DNA of 64,000 nucleotides from Pagrus major (taxonomy: Eukaryota; Chordata; Actinopteri; Spariformes; Sparidae). This document shows, one piece after another, positions 12,526 through 25,300 of the stretch. The stretch lies in assembly GCF_040436345.1 (NCBI RefSeq), contig NC_133220.1, positions 6,574,436-6,638,435 of the forward strand, read 5' to 3'. Position numbers and translations under genes: made by a program. A model generated the notes under the pieces. It was not told where the DNA came from. It did no database searches and saw nothing but the letters and a program-made list of their open reading frames with translations. Position 1 is the stretch's first letter; every line of letters begins with the position of its first letter.

Positions 12526-13814
12526 ACACATACTGGACCCAGGAGACTGAGGATGTACATACAGAATGTTCCTGTCTCTTGTTTTTGTCGTGTTTCATCA
12601 AACATAAACACACACTGAAGCTGTTTCCCATATGGTTACACACACATAAACACACACACACACACACACAGGCGTTTACAGTAGTTATGTATAGAATATA
12701 AGGATGTTTTGTCTTTACATCATCTTTGGATTAACTACAGACATCAACTGTGTTGGATAAAATCTGTCATTTCAACGTGGAGTGTTTTAGTAATTAACCT
12801 GAGACGTCTTCGTGGTAATAATGAGCAGAACGAGCTCTCTGTGTATTGTTTGTTTGTTCAAAAGTCAGTCGTTGTTATAAATATTAATAGCACGGTAACA
12901 TCGGTGTCATCAGAGGAAACAGGCTCACAGTTTTTCTTTTTAAAGCACGGCGGTCGATGATTTAGAGGCAGTTAAGGGAACGTGACAGTCATGAAGATGG
13001 ATGAGACGATGAAACACAGCAGGTGATGTGACGGTGTCAGATGTTGGACTCTAGATTCACTCATCCAGAAGAAATATGTGAAAAGATAGCGAGTGATTGT
13101 CATTTGTACCAAAGTTGAAGTGCTCTTACATTCATGCCTTAACGAGACGACAGGCTGTTTGACAATGACTCCAAAAACATCATGATCGTTCCCAAGACAT
13201 GATGTAATGTATGTAGTTGCTGCATACATATGTCCATTACGTATGTGAGGTCACATACGTGCTTACAGTTAAAATAAGTCAACGCTGACTTTTGGTTTCA
13301 CAGGAACACCTACAGCTCTCTCCAGGGTGAAAGTCCTGCGATTGACCCACTTTTACATCTCTTGACTTCCTCTTTTATTCCCATCATAATTACTACAGCC
13401 AACAGAGGTTGCGAACAACATTAACATCGTCTATTAAAACCCCCTTAAACAAAAAACCAGTGTTGTCGTTTTTCTGGTGAGGACGGGTCGCTTACGTTAC
13501 TCGTTATGAGCGAGTTAAGAAAGAGTCGGTTTGTATCAGTGATTCTTGCGTGAGGCCCAATGATTTTCCAGATTTCCCAGGCCTCTTCAGCTTTCAATTT
13601 GCGTCACACACAGTAAAACTGTTTGTTTGATGGCCGCGGCCCCACAGCGACTGAGAGAAGGAACTGATCGTTACGGAGGCAGAACCAGGCAAACGAAGAA
13701 CTGAGGCTAATTAGACCGAACTGGAGGAGAGTGATTACCAACGAGACCACATTCACTATGTGACACCACCACACCCTGAGAGGAGGGGAGACAATCAATT
13801 CCTCATGTACTGAG

Positions 13815-13905
<91 letters not shown>
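13815..13905. repeat. (TG)n microsatellite
   Basis: TG tract of about 90 bases with one A interruption near 13863. Confidence 0.97.
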
Positions 13906-13907
<2 letters not shown>

Positions 13908-14205
13908 CGTAAACATTTAAGTGGTCGACGTGTGTCTTTGTGTGTGCAAATGTGTGTACTTGTGTGTGTGTTTGCCACCGCAGATGATCTACAGGCCTCT
14001 TGTGAGGGTCTGCTACATGCTATAGCCAGACCAGACACACACATACACATACACAAACACACACACACACACACACACACACTTACACACAGAGGCCCCA
14101 ACCTCCCACCTCCTCACCACATGGGACCCCGTAAATCACTTGCAGGTCAAGGCTAATTTTTTAAGACCAGATCTCAGCTTTTCTCAAGACACCCCTTTAC
14201 ACACT

Positions 14206-14217
14206 ACACACACACAC

Positions 14218-14289
<72 letters not shown>
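14206..14289. repeat. (CA)n microsatellite
   Basis: CA tract of about 84 bases with a single G near 14222. A shorter CA tract lies at about 14056-14094. Confidence 0.97.
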
Positions 14290-14291
<2 letters not shown>

Positions 14292-16991
14292 CATCCATCC
14301 TCATCCCCCCCTGAATTCTTCATCACTTGAGGAATGCGCCTCCCTCACATCACATTCGAATCACATTCCAGACATTATTTATTTTATGTTCTGATCATCA
14401 GTAGAACCTGTTGTTACGACACGTTCCTGACAGTATTATATTATATATTTTTTTACGTGCTCTCTGTTCTCTGATTCTCGGTCGATTTTCAATCACAGCG
14501 AAAACGAGAAGCTGCAGATTTTCATTCCAGCCGAACAACCGCAGCAGCTGCAGCCTGAGGTCTGCACACCTCCGGCCAACCGAGCAGCTAATTAATCACC
14601 TGTGGAATCAGCTGGTCTGAGGCCAGTTTGAATGAAGGCAGCAGGATCGAAAAAGACATTTTTTATATTGTTAAGGGAATATTTAGAGGAGACAAGCCTA
14701 GAAAGTGGTGTGAATCATGAGTGGAAAGAAAAGAAGTGAACAGGGGTTTGGGGAACAGCAGACTTCAGAGTTACCTGCAAGTTTCTTTTTATAAAATCAA
14801 AGTTTTAAAGGATAAACTTAATTTATTCACACCAATGCCGACACTGTAAGCTTGGTCATAGTTTATATTGGTTGTATTAAATTACATTATTGTTATATTA
14901 CACCCTGTCTCCAAATGTGAAAGAAAGTGATAAAAAAATTCCTGGACCCGTCCCTTTATCTGGATCCACACCAAAAGTTAAGAGTCAAGAGACTCATCCT
15001 CCATCCAAGTTTCCCGAAAATCAAGATGTCTTTTTGTAATCCTGACGACAAACCAACAAACAAACGGGTGAAAACATAACCTCATTTGGAACATAATAAA
15101 ATAAGTTATAATAAACCACAGTCACAATCTGATAAGACTGATGATAAGATCAATTAGACACCAGGATCTGTGAGTCACCTCTGCTTGTGAATAAAGTTAA
15201 TTTGTCCCTCTTTTAAAAATCGTCACTTTAGACTGAACTAAACTTGAGACTTGGAAGCAAAAACATTCAAGTCCAGTGAACTTTGTGACTTTACACGTTT
15301 AAGTTTCGTGATCTTCTAGTTCTTAATAAGTCGCTGTAGTTCCTTAATTAAAAATATGTCGAGAAGAATATCTAAGGGTAAGATTTATATGTGTAACTAT
15401 GAAGATGACTCAGTCTTATTGATGTCATTTCTCTGATATGTTCCTCGCTCTTCCACTTCTCTCCTCCTCTCTACAGTCTGTACAAAATGTAACTTCTCTC
15501 TGTTTCTGCTCCATTTCTCTTTTTCCTGCTCTCTCTCTCTCTCAGTATAAACACTGGACGTCTCTTTTTTCCTTAAACAAGGAGTCAGAACATCCAACAG
15601 CTTCAGCTGTTCACGTGTGTGTGACCCAGACCTCCTTTAAACATCGCATTTACAGGAGGCGAGGGCGGGTCAGGATATTAAACACTCACACGTGTTCAGG
15701 ATTGCATTAGACTGTATAGCTTCTGGTTTATAGTTTTACTCTTTCGTCTTATAATTTCTCTGTAACTCCACAGCGTCTGATCGATCACTCGTGTTTTTGT
15801 TTGTGTTGAATTTTCTCGCCTGTTTTCACAGATGAAACAAAAAAAAAATGAAAATGGATAACTGCACTTAGTTACTTTCCACCACTGGTTTCAGTGTCCA
15901 CATTATTTCATATTTTACTTCCCCACTAACTCCTCCTCCTCTCTGTCTCTCTTCGCTTCTCTCTTCATGGTCACATGTGGTGGTGATTCAAGGGGTTCAG
16001 AGGAAATCACCGAATTCCTTAAATTCATGCTCCATTTTTTTGTGTAAGCAGGAGAAAACTCACATTCAGACGGTGACCACATTGTTCTCGGGCGATGATA
16101 ATAAAAAAGATTGCCCGATGCGATTGACTGAAACAGCTGCATTTTGAAGCTCCCTGCAGCTGATTTCGTGAAGCCGACCTGTTGAAAAATGTCGACTGTA
16201 ACCGAGCAGACAGGTGGAGATGGATGTAGTGTGTGACGGCAGAAATAGACTTCATGCTTGTTTGATAAGTTGGAGCTGGATTACATTGTTCACATAGTTT
16301 GTTACAGCTGGTTAATGTGGCGTCCAGCCAGCAGGACTGAACTATGTTTTTCTGCTGCTCTCAGCTAACGGAGCTGATTCCTTCACGTCGGGCCACTTCT
16401 TAAAGTCTGTGCTCAGCATCTGCAGAGCCGAGAGGTTAAATTAAGAAATACAGCTGCCAGATTTTAATCTTCTGCAGTTTAATACCAGATCTCACACACA
16501 TACGGTAACAGCAAACACCACGCTGCATTTATCAGATGTTTTGAGTGATTCAAAGAGAAGGAAGCATCACCGCTTACAATAAATCATATTTCATCTTGGA
16601 ATAACATATAAATAACGATAATCCTCGTAAAAACAAAAGACACTTGGCTTCCTCTCGCGGTAACGATCACACCTGGTTCCTCCATCTCCGTCTGTTATGT
16701 GTGGTTGCTCGGTGACTGTGTTGCCGTTGGCATCAGGACCAGAGGAGTGTGTTTCACATTCTGGGTCAGGACTCGACTCTGAACTACTTACACTGGCAGC
16801 ATATTTCTGCTCTACTTCAAATCCGAGTCGTGTAAGAGCCAAGCAGGGAGGGGATGACCTTGATTCCAGCTTATTTGAGCAAGACAACAAGTACGAGTCC
16901 AGATTTTAACGTGAAGATGCAGAAATGAACTAAACCAAACAGAAAGGAGGAAGCTGAGATAGATAAACAAACTGCACATTTATGTTTATTG

Positions 16992-17190
16992 GCTGCGGCT
17001 CAGGAAGGAGAGCAAGTGGTCCAATAATCAGAAGGCCGGTGGTTTCGATCTGAGGATGCATGTCGAGGTGTGCCTCTGTCATCATGTATGAATGTGTGTG
17101 TGTGTGTGTGAATGGGTCAATGTGGCAATTGCTGTGAAGTGTTCGAATGGTTGGTAGACCAGGAAAAAATGCTATATGATCACAAGTCCA
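16992..17190 (+). mobile_element. SINE-like tRNA-derived repeat
   Basis: The unit starts with a degenerate A-box-like stretch (GGCTCAGGAAGGAGAGCAAG), carries a B-box-like GGTTTCGATCTGA at about 17040, and ends in an AATGCTATATGATCAC phrase. This order resembles a very common teleost SINE whose 3' part reads GTGTGAATGGGTGAATGTG...GCGCTATATAAG. The copy is diverged and interrupted by a short TG run. Family naming would need a repeat library. Confidence 0.5.
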
Positions 17191-17204
17191 TGTTTTTTTT
17201 ACGT

Positions 17205-17520
17205 GTCGTGTCGACTTGTGGTCATTGTGACTTGGACTCGAGTCAACTTGAGTTCCTGTTTTTGATAACTTGCAACTTGACTTGACAGAAAATAAATGAC
17301 TTAAGACAAGATGACTCGAATGACTCGTCTGTGTTCATTTTATAAGTGCTCGACTCAGGAAAAAGACTCCCGCACACTGTCCACTTCACTTGCAATTAAG
17401 TTTATTGACAACAACGTTTCGGTACTTAGACCTTCGTCAGGTTATCTTCGTATTCGACTCGACATGACTTGACTTGCCCAAGAAAAAATGACTTGGGACT
17501 TGCTGTAGACTTGGACCAAA
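17205..17520. repeat. degenerate GACTTG/GACTCG repeat with an internal insertion
   Basis: Many copies of GACTTG, GACTCGA and AACTTGA occur on both sides of a distinct block at about 17346-17453. That block contains a GTTTATTGACAACAACG phrase and a hammerhead-like motif. The flanks look like one diverged simple array interrupted by an insertion. Related words recur at 50.3-51.0 kb. Confidence 0.5.
17415..17440 (-). ncRNA. hammerhead-like core motif, copy 1
   Basis: On the minus strand the order is CTGACGA, then a short GGT...ACC helix with a loop, then GAAACG. This fits the CUGANGA - stem II - GAAA core of hammerhead ribozymes, which occur in Penelope-like retroelements and retrozymes. A GTC that could be the cleavage site follows a few bases later, but the stem I partner is not convincing by eye. 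It may be a decayed or inactive copy. A second instance lies at 27321. Confidence 0.3.
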
Positions 17521-18070
17521 TGAATATGCAATGTCCAGTTAGACTTTCAAAATAAAGGTAGCATGACTTTTGGACTGTTCACATTCTGACATGGTCACAG
17601 CTCGCTGAGGTCTAGACACCAAAACTTCTTGGTTAGGTTTTTGGAAAAAAAGGTATGTGAGGTCAGTTATTTTACTCACTTGTGGTTACACACAGGACTC
17701 AAGCTCAGGTCTCCTTGGTGGAGGTTCTGGGTTCGACCCACTTCCTCCTGCTGTGGCCTCTTTACACCACTACACCAGAGGGACACAAGCCGGGATTGAG
17801 AACAGGCTGGTTCATCCACACCATCAGCAGTCTGGCTCAATAAGATGATGAATGAGGAAGTTCGGACAATGATTAATCTGGTTTTTTCCCCGCATTCAAT
17901 AAACAGGATTTGTAAACTATGATAAAAAACAAAATGTAACTGATTCATTCTGAACTGCTTCAGAAGAAAACAGCTGATGAGCATTCAGACAAAAAGAACT
18001 GTTGTTTTTGCTTCGACTGAACGTTCACAGGAGCCACACGAAAGCCCACAGCAGATGGTGTCCAGACTGA

Positions 18071-18081
18071 GTGTGTGTGTG

Positions 18082-18135
<54 letters not shown>
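18071..18135. repeat. (TG)n microsatellite
   Basis: TG tract of about 65 bases, interrupted once by GAC near 18081. Confidence 0.96.
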
Positions 18136-18137
<2 letters not shown>

Positions 18138-18889
18138 CACATTATTATAATATACTTGCGTGCAAACAGTATTTTTCTGCAGAAGTGCAGCATGTGTTCC
18201 ACTGTTTCTTCTTCTCTGATTGACCTTCTCACTTTGTTGTTTTGTTTTATCGTCATCTTCACGTGCTTCTGTGGTCGTTTTGACATCGAGTTGTACCATT
18301 TTGTTTGACTTAAATTTCATGCACGTCACAGCGAGCAACGACTACAACAACTTTTTTTTTTTTTTTACCAACTCTTGTATTTGTCCAAAACCTGGATTTT
18401 GTTATAATTATCCATCATGAGGGACAGTTAATCTTTCTGTGTTTTAATGTTTTGAAGTTAAGCAGCTGTCTCTAAAAAGAACAATTAATTGAACACAAGC
18501 TGAGTATCATGTATCAATATACAAAGTGCAGGTTCATCACACCACAGTCCAGAGGTTTGTGTCCACACCAGTCGGTGATAAAGTTTAGGCTACAAAGGGA
18601 GGAATGATCGTGATATCGTTGATTTCAGTCTCAAGTCACTGCTGACTTTTTGTGAAGTGCTGCCAGTGCCTAAACATAACCATAAAACAGTTGAATAATG
18701 CCTTAGCTCCTGGTTAAGATGTTGCAAGACTGCCTGTTTTGGCAGAAAACAAATGAAACATCACGTATTGGGTCAGCATCAACATTTTTGTGACTTGCCA
18801 GACATGTTAATTTTAATTCCGCTCTGGCATTAAGTTTCATGCAAAACACATTTTCTGTTACCAATCAGTAATTTCTCGGAGACAGGGCT

Positions 18890-19216
18890 GAACACTTGAC
18901 AGGCTTAAGAAGACGTGGTAGATGTTGAAAGGATAAAAAGTTACATCTGCACTAAAAATTCATGGAAATCCATCCAGTAGTCGTACATAACATGTCACTC
19001 GAAACCGGAAAAGTGAACCTGCTGGTTGGACTAGAGGAAAAGTCAGTGGATCACCAGTTATCAGGTGGCAGATGTTGAGATATTTTACCAAATGTGTGAC
19101 ATTTTTGGTCTGCTGTTGGCACGAGAGGAAAGTCAAAGGCTTAATCCTCTGAAAACCATCGACGTCTGTATAAAAAGATTTCTATAAATCCATCCAATAG
19201 TTGTGGAATTATTTCA
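18890..19216 (+). repeat. abundant teleost dispersed repeat, copy 1
   Basis: Phrases such as CATGGAAATCCATCCAGTAG, ACTAGAGGAAAAGTCAGTGG and AAATCCATCCAATAGTTGTG match a repeat I recognise as abundant in teleost genomes. Further fragments lie at 40130-40430, 62740-62810 and, reversed, 63480-63600. The class is not certain. Confidence 0.55.
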
Positions 19217-19701
19217 GTCTGGACTAGTGCTGCAAGATATTTAAAAAACTTTTTAAAAATACACCAGATAACTTAAATATGTCCATTTTTGGATATAAAA
19301 GTGACATCTTTAACTTTTAATTTAATGTAATTGTTGAGGGTTTACTGATCGGACACTCGATAACTCTCCCAACTCCCACCAGACAGGAGCGGGAGATTTA
19401 TTAATCTCGGCTCGAATCATATCTAACTTTAGTGAATCACACTGTAGCACGTTGGGTACTGAGATAATCTGCAGACTCTCCACTTCAGGATGAGATCATA
19501 TACTTTGCGATGGATGCCCTAAAATGTAGGCTGTAAGAGGCTGAGTAAGCTTGCAGTAAACGTCTTTACTATGTCGTAACACGTATAATAAAATGGTCAG
19601 GACCACCTTACTTCACATTGCAATTCCTGCAAATGACTATTGCACACTCCACATCGTGACGTCGATGCTGGAATGATATATTGTGCAGCCCTTATCTTGA
19701 C
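19217..19701. mobile_element. non-autonomous hAT-like element
   Basis: The left end TAGTGCTGCAAGATAT at 19225 and the reverse complement of the right end (AAGGGCTGCACAATATAT) at 19693 form imperfect terminal inverted repeats. Flanking 8-base stretches GTCTGGAC (19217-19224) and ATCTTGAC (19694-19701) agree at six of eight positions, as expected for an old hAT target duplication. The interior, about 470 bases, holds no transposase. Confidence 0.55.
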
Positions 19702-20365
19702 CAAAGTGGTTGACCGACTAATGTGGCTAAAAATCTGATGCTCTGTTTCCGAGCATTACATGTTAACATGTAACTGCTCTCCATCTGTGCACCAGCATGT
19801 GCACATGTTTGTGTGTCTGTTTGAGGATGTTCCTCTTTTTAATTGGTGTCAAAGAGACGTCTGTGCCCTGCTTCCTGTTGTGGACTGTCTGAAAGCATTG
19901 TCTGAGAGCGAGGGTGGTCTCGCTGATTGAAGTGTTTGAGGCATGTGTTCGTTGAGGAGAAGGGGAACTAGACAACTCTCTGAACTCTAAACTGTCTGAA
20001 CATCGACTGGTTGTACATGCCTGTTAATATTGAGATAATGAGATTTGGAAATCTTGAGGCAGCCAATCAAATCTGGTTCATGTATGCTAGAAAATGCTGG
20101 TTTGGGTACAAACAAGTCTCATAACTTTATTAATTTTTAAACTGAGTGTCGTTGAATTTCTCTGTCTCATGGAAGTCATGGATAAGTGTCATTTAAAGTC
20201 AGTTTGTCTATTCAGAAATGAAAACAGAGAGAGTTTGTTTATTTAATTTGTTTAGGCAGAAAAACCTTGTGTTGTCGTTTAAGGGTTGGGGATTTTGTGG
20301 TACATTTATTAAAATCCTTCTCATCGCCCCTGTAATTATTATTTTCTCTCTCTGTCACTCGCAGG

Positions 20366-22323
20366 ATGTCGGTGAAGCTGCGATTTGACTCTCCCTCCGA
20401 CGGAGGCTTGAGCCACAGGAGCCGCTCCTTCACCGGGTTCAGCTCTCTGACTGGAGGACGACGGTGAGTGACACTGTTACAGCCATTTAAAATTAGGTAT
20501 TTGTCATCACAAGACATTTAAAACCTCTGCTAACTGGTTGATTGATCTGTTTTGAACCAGTCAGCACTTGAAATATGTGACTTTAATACAAGTATGCTAT
20601 AGTTGTAGGTTTTGGCAGCTGTCCAGGAAATACAATAAATAGGGAGTGGGTTAAAAATAAATTAGTTTTTTTTTATTCATAAAAGGAAGAAAAAACTGTC
20701 TCAAAAAGACTTCTTTCAGTCTCAGCTGACTCTGACTGGAGGGGCGTGTCCCTGTCTGTTTGAATAACAGCAGCTGGCAGGCTGAGCCCCAGCAGGGGAG
20801 TAAACAAACTAGCACTGTAGCTTAAAAATCATAGATATAAAGCATGTTAGCAGTTGTATGGTAGAGTAAGGACCACACAAGGATCTAAAACAGACCAAGT
20901 AGCATTTGCAGGTTCATTAGCATGCTGTTTACCAGCTGCTAGCTCCAGCTACATATTTAGCAAACTATTCCTTTAAGGTTTCAGTCGCTGCAAACTCTTT
21001 AGAGTTAAACTGATAAAGTTATCAGGCAAAAACACAGATTTAAAGTGAAAAGATATTTGCACACATGTCAAACACAGTCTGCTGCTAACTGTTGTGCTAG
21101 AACTAGTTTGCATGTTACGTCTCGACAATGATGGCAATCTTTTGCTGTGTGGTTCACATCTCATAATATTCATGCAAAATTAATTCAAGTTCAGGCATCA
21201 TGTATTTGAGGATTTTTTTCCCAGAGGAGACTCCCAATTATCCCCATAATTGTCATGATGAATTCAGCCCAGTGAAATTACACTTACGCAGATACTTTGA
21301 CCAGATTCTGGCCTCATATTGACTCTGTGCGAGTTGTTTTCGTACTGTGGAACAGTAAAAGAGAGGAAATTAAATCAGTTATTGTTCTTTAAGATTTAAA
21401 ACACTTGAAGCTGGACTGTCTCATGTTGTGTCGAGGGAAATCCCTTTGCCCTCAGACGAGCCTTTTTTTTCTCGTTGATGGCCAGACAGTGAACGCACCA
21501 CAGACTGTTAGATGTTATTTCTGAATGAAGAAACAACAAGTAACAAACACACAGATGTCAGCTGTCAGTCCCACGAGAGAGAAGTGGGGAACAAAATGTC
21601 ACGTCAGAGCAGGAATGCACTTCCTGTGAAACAAACATGCAAACAAACACACTCAAAAACACACTATATGTCTTAAACACACACACACACACACACATAA
21701 ACACTCTCTCTGTTCGTTCCTAACAGTATAATACTGTGTGGTCTCCTTCATGATTCTCCATCATGGGGCTTTGATGGCGGCAGGAATGAGACGCGACCAG
21801 GCCGTAAAACATGACATAAACACACCGCACACACTGACAGGGACGACAAATTTCACACACCATGAAAACCACTTTTATAACCCGAGTCCATAATTACAGA
21901 GGACGTCTGCTAAATCAGAGTGGGGCTTCAGCCGGTAAAAACACTGTACAGATGTGTGTGTGGACACAAACGCTCTGTGTGTGAGCGTCTCCGCGCAAAA
22001 TGCTTCAGATTCTCTAATTTTTTTGCACCGTTCACTACTTGTATCCTCCCAACAGTCAACGGTTTCTTTTAACAATGATGACGAAGATCCCTGAACATCA
22101 TCATCAGATCAGAAAAACAAAAAAAGTAGAAAATTAGCCTAACCCTAACCCTAACCCCTGTTTTTAGGTCGTCCTCTGTTCGTAACTCTATGCGCTCTAA
22201 AGCCGGGGCAGGAGGTAAATCTCCCAGGATGCACCTGTCTCCCAGCAGAGGGGGAGGATCTATCTGGTCTATGCAGCCGGATGAGGTCGACAGGGTCTTC
22301 CAGGCGCTACGCAAAGGACTCAC
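20366..22323 (+). CDS. ripor3: ripor3 coding exons 1-2: N-terminal basic/serine-rich leader
   Basis: Exon 1 (20366-20463, residues 1-32) encodes [14 protein letters not shown] followed by a [10 protein letters not shown] serine cluster and ends in codon phase 2. Exon 2 (22168-22323, residues 33-84) begins [13 protein letters not shown] and ends [12 protein letters not shown]. The latter matches the conserved start of the RIPOR helical region (human KKIFEALKRGLKEY). SRSFTGF and SVRNSM resemble the conserved phosphoserine-type leader of RIPOR proteins. Exon 2 is preceded by a telomere-like CCCTAA run. Confidence 0.92.
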
Positions 22324-25300
22324 GTACGTATACTGCTAGAGTATGAGAAGCCATGTAGGCCAAAAAGACATACTTCACTTGCACATACATACGTAATGTG
22401 GTGTGAATGCTGCTTTAAATGTCATGAAGTTTGAGTCACTCTTGTTGCTGACGTGACGTCTGCAGGGAGTTTCTGGAGGGTCACCAGGCTGAGATGGACT
22501 TCCTGTCGTCACAGCAGAGAGAGACCAAGAGAAACTCCAGACTGGTGAGGAGAGAGGCTGAATATGTGTGAGAGAGAGAAAGTGGGGATGGTTTGATTTA
22601 TTTTTCATCTGCGTATGATGATGATGGTGTATTTTCTCTTTCTTTCTTTTGTTTTCAGGCCTTTCTGTACGATCTGGAGAAGGTGATCTTTGCAACACAG
22701 CCATTCCTCTGCAGATGTACTTTTGTTTACCTGACAACAATTAGTGCTTTGATATAAAACCATATATTAATATATATTAATAACATACCAATATACTTAA
22801 AAAAAGAAAGGTTTGTAGAAATTAATAAATATCAAACTGTCAGATAGCTGTTTTATCAAAAATCAAAGATAGTACGTCAAGAAGATACACTGAATTACCC
22901 TAAATCAAGAAACAGTATTTCTCTTTATTTCTTGCCGTCATCATATGCAGATAACGAACAAGTAGCATAAAATTCATGAGAAAATACAGTAATTTCACAA
23001 GCAAGTAATCAGCCTAAAATGAATGGTATTATTCAGTCTATATAAAAGATTTAGCTTTAAATTCATGGTGTAAAACCTTTCACCACTCAGCAAAATCATA
23101 CATTAATTTCCAAAAAAACAGATTTCCAGGTATATTAACATTGAAAAAAGATCATATAGACCCAAGGTAATCATATTTTTGCCTTCACAGGAGATAAGAG
23201 CGTTGGAGAGATACATACGAAGATTAGAATTTCAAATCAGCAAGGTAAGGCGTTGTTGTTTCTTACATTTGTTTCTTTAGTTTTAGTTTAATTGTGGTTT
23301 TTGAATTAAAGGTTCGTGAACTTTTAATAGCTTTGAAAAGCTTGAGCAAACCCTTTTGTCTAATTTTTATGTGCTATGCAGCAAAATCACCTGGGAAACA
23401 AACAAAAAAACAGTAATGTGAGTTGTTTTATTAACAGACGAGGTCCGTGAAAAGTTCAGCCAACATTTTTCAGGCTAGCAGTCACGTGTTGTCGGTCGTC
23501 TCTGTCTGTGCAGGTGGAGGAGCTGTATGAGACGTATTGTATCCAGTGGAGGTTGTGTCAGGGAGCGGTCAACATGAAGAGAGCCTTCTCATTGTCACCG
23601 TCCACCAGAGCCTCCAGAGAGAGTCTGCTGGAGCTCAACCGCAACCACAGACACAGCCTGCAGGTACACCACTGTGCTTTCTTTCACAAAGAGCAGGTTT
23701 TAAGTGAAACAGGGTACAAATGTTGCCAATAATACATCTTTTTCAAAGCAGGACTAACTGAAGTCAGGTTTAAAATGCTCGGTCTCTAGAGAAGAGAAGT
23801 GAAATGGTCGGGAGTCATATTCACTGTAGCTGGGCCACGTCTCCTTTGATTACTCTCAATTTTATCTGCTGCTATCTTCAATTTTAAGAAGTAACACCAT
23901 GAAATAGAGGCCAGATAAAGTTAAGTTTCAGTTTCTTTTTAGTTTTACTTTTTCATCTCCCTACTCTCTTTCTTTCTTTCCTCTGCTGTTTCTTTGCCTC
24001 GCTGTCTTTTGAGGACAGAGACGGAGGGAAGAGTTCATTTCCGATCCAAGACGTGCAAGATTTTCGAACAAGTAAACAAACTGCATCCTGTGTTCCCTTT
24101 ACTGACCTTCCAGTGCACCTGATGTTCTTAGTAAGGAGTGTGTGTGTACGCAGCAGAAAAACTGAGGACCTAAATGTAGACACTGAGGAGGAACATGTCG
24201 AAGAAGTAGGACTTTAATCAATATTCAAGAACAAGAAGGCAGTCCTAACAAGCGAGCCAGGCAGGTCAAAACAAGATAGCAGAACACAAGAGCACAGCAT
24301 GAAGCACCGGTGAAGGGAAAGAACTGGTTTTATACACTTAAAGACCTGGTGACTGATATTGGTGGGGATATCCAAGGGCATCTTGTGGACGTGGGAGAGT
24401 GGCAGGTCTGGAAAGTTTCTCAGAAATACAGGGTGGGGTGAGTGAGAAGATGCTGTAGGCAGAGACAGATCTACCACATTTCCACACTGTGTATCATATT
24501 ACGTTCAGATTACATGTATATGAGCTTTCAAGAGATTCAACTGTTTGAAACCACTCGTTGGCTTTCTGTTTCAAACAACAAAACCGGGTAATTTTAGGGT
24601 ATAGTCCATCTGTGTTTGACCAAACTGGGTATTTTAAGCAAAAGCATGATCTTCTCCAAACCCTGACCAAGTGGTTTTTGTTCCTAAACCTAACCAGACT
24701 ATAAGCACAAGATAATGATGGTAACTCAAATGTAAACCAAAGGAAACATACAGTTTCAACATATCTGTGATTGAAACGTACAATGTTAACATTTTTTTCT
24801 GGGCGTTTGGGTTGAAATAAAAACAACTGAGGCAGCTGTGATCGATGTGAGCTCTGGCATCAAGGTGTAAATTTACACGTCACAATAAAACAAAACATCT
24901 TACGGTTGGCAGCTGGCCTAAAAGTCATTACGGTGCTGTCCAAACCAACTTAAAATTAAAGCCCACTCATCTCTCTGTAGTCTTGTTGTGATATAACACA
25001 ACTGAAAAGACGTGATACGTTTAATTTAATAATCATAGATATGTGTTTTTTGTTTTGTTGGTTTCTTTTTTGAAGCGTCTTTGTATATTAGTTAAATGTA
25101 TTATCATTATTATTTTAGAATTTTAAACTTGTTTCATATTTGAGCCAGATTCTGGACAAATGAACTCTTTTAGGTCAATGTAATAAATGCTGGAAAAAAC
25201 ATATTTAATAAGCCGATAAACAGTATTTTCTTCTTGTCTACACAATATAATCTGTTTCGTCTGCACCTTGTTTCTGGCTCCGTTAAATGTGTCTCAGGTG

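Larger units (their letters stand above)
8368..20364. other. long non-coding interval or intron upstream of the ripor3 start exon
   Basis: No coding exon is recognisable over these 12 kb. Content is largely repetitive: CA/TG tracts at 12.46, 13.8, 14.2 and 18.07 kb, a family A copy at 10.1-10.45 kb, and a repeat of the GGGCGTACTCACACC type near 11.26-11.5 kb. A SINE-like unit lies at 17.0 kb, degenerate GACTTG repeats at 17.2-17.5 kb, and a small hAT-like element at 19.2-19.7 kb. If the putative 8.3 kb exon is real, this is ripor3 intron. Confidence 0.5.

Noticed and set aside
22138..22157. Chromosome-end telomere
   Set aside because: Only three units, inside a gene intron; it is an interstitial motif.
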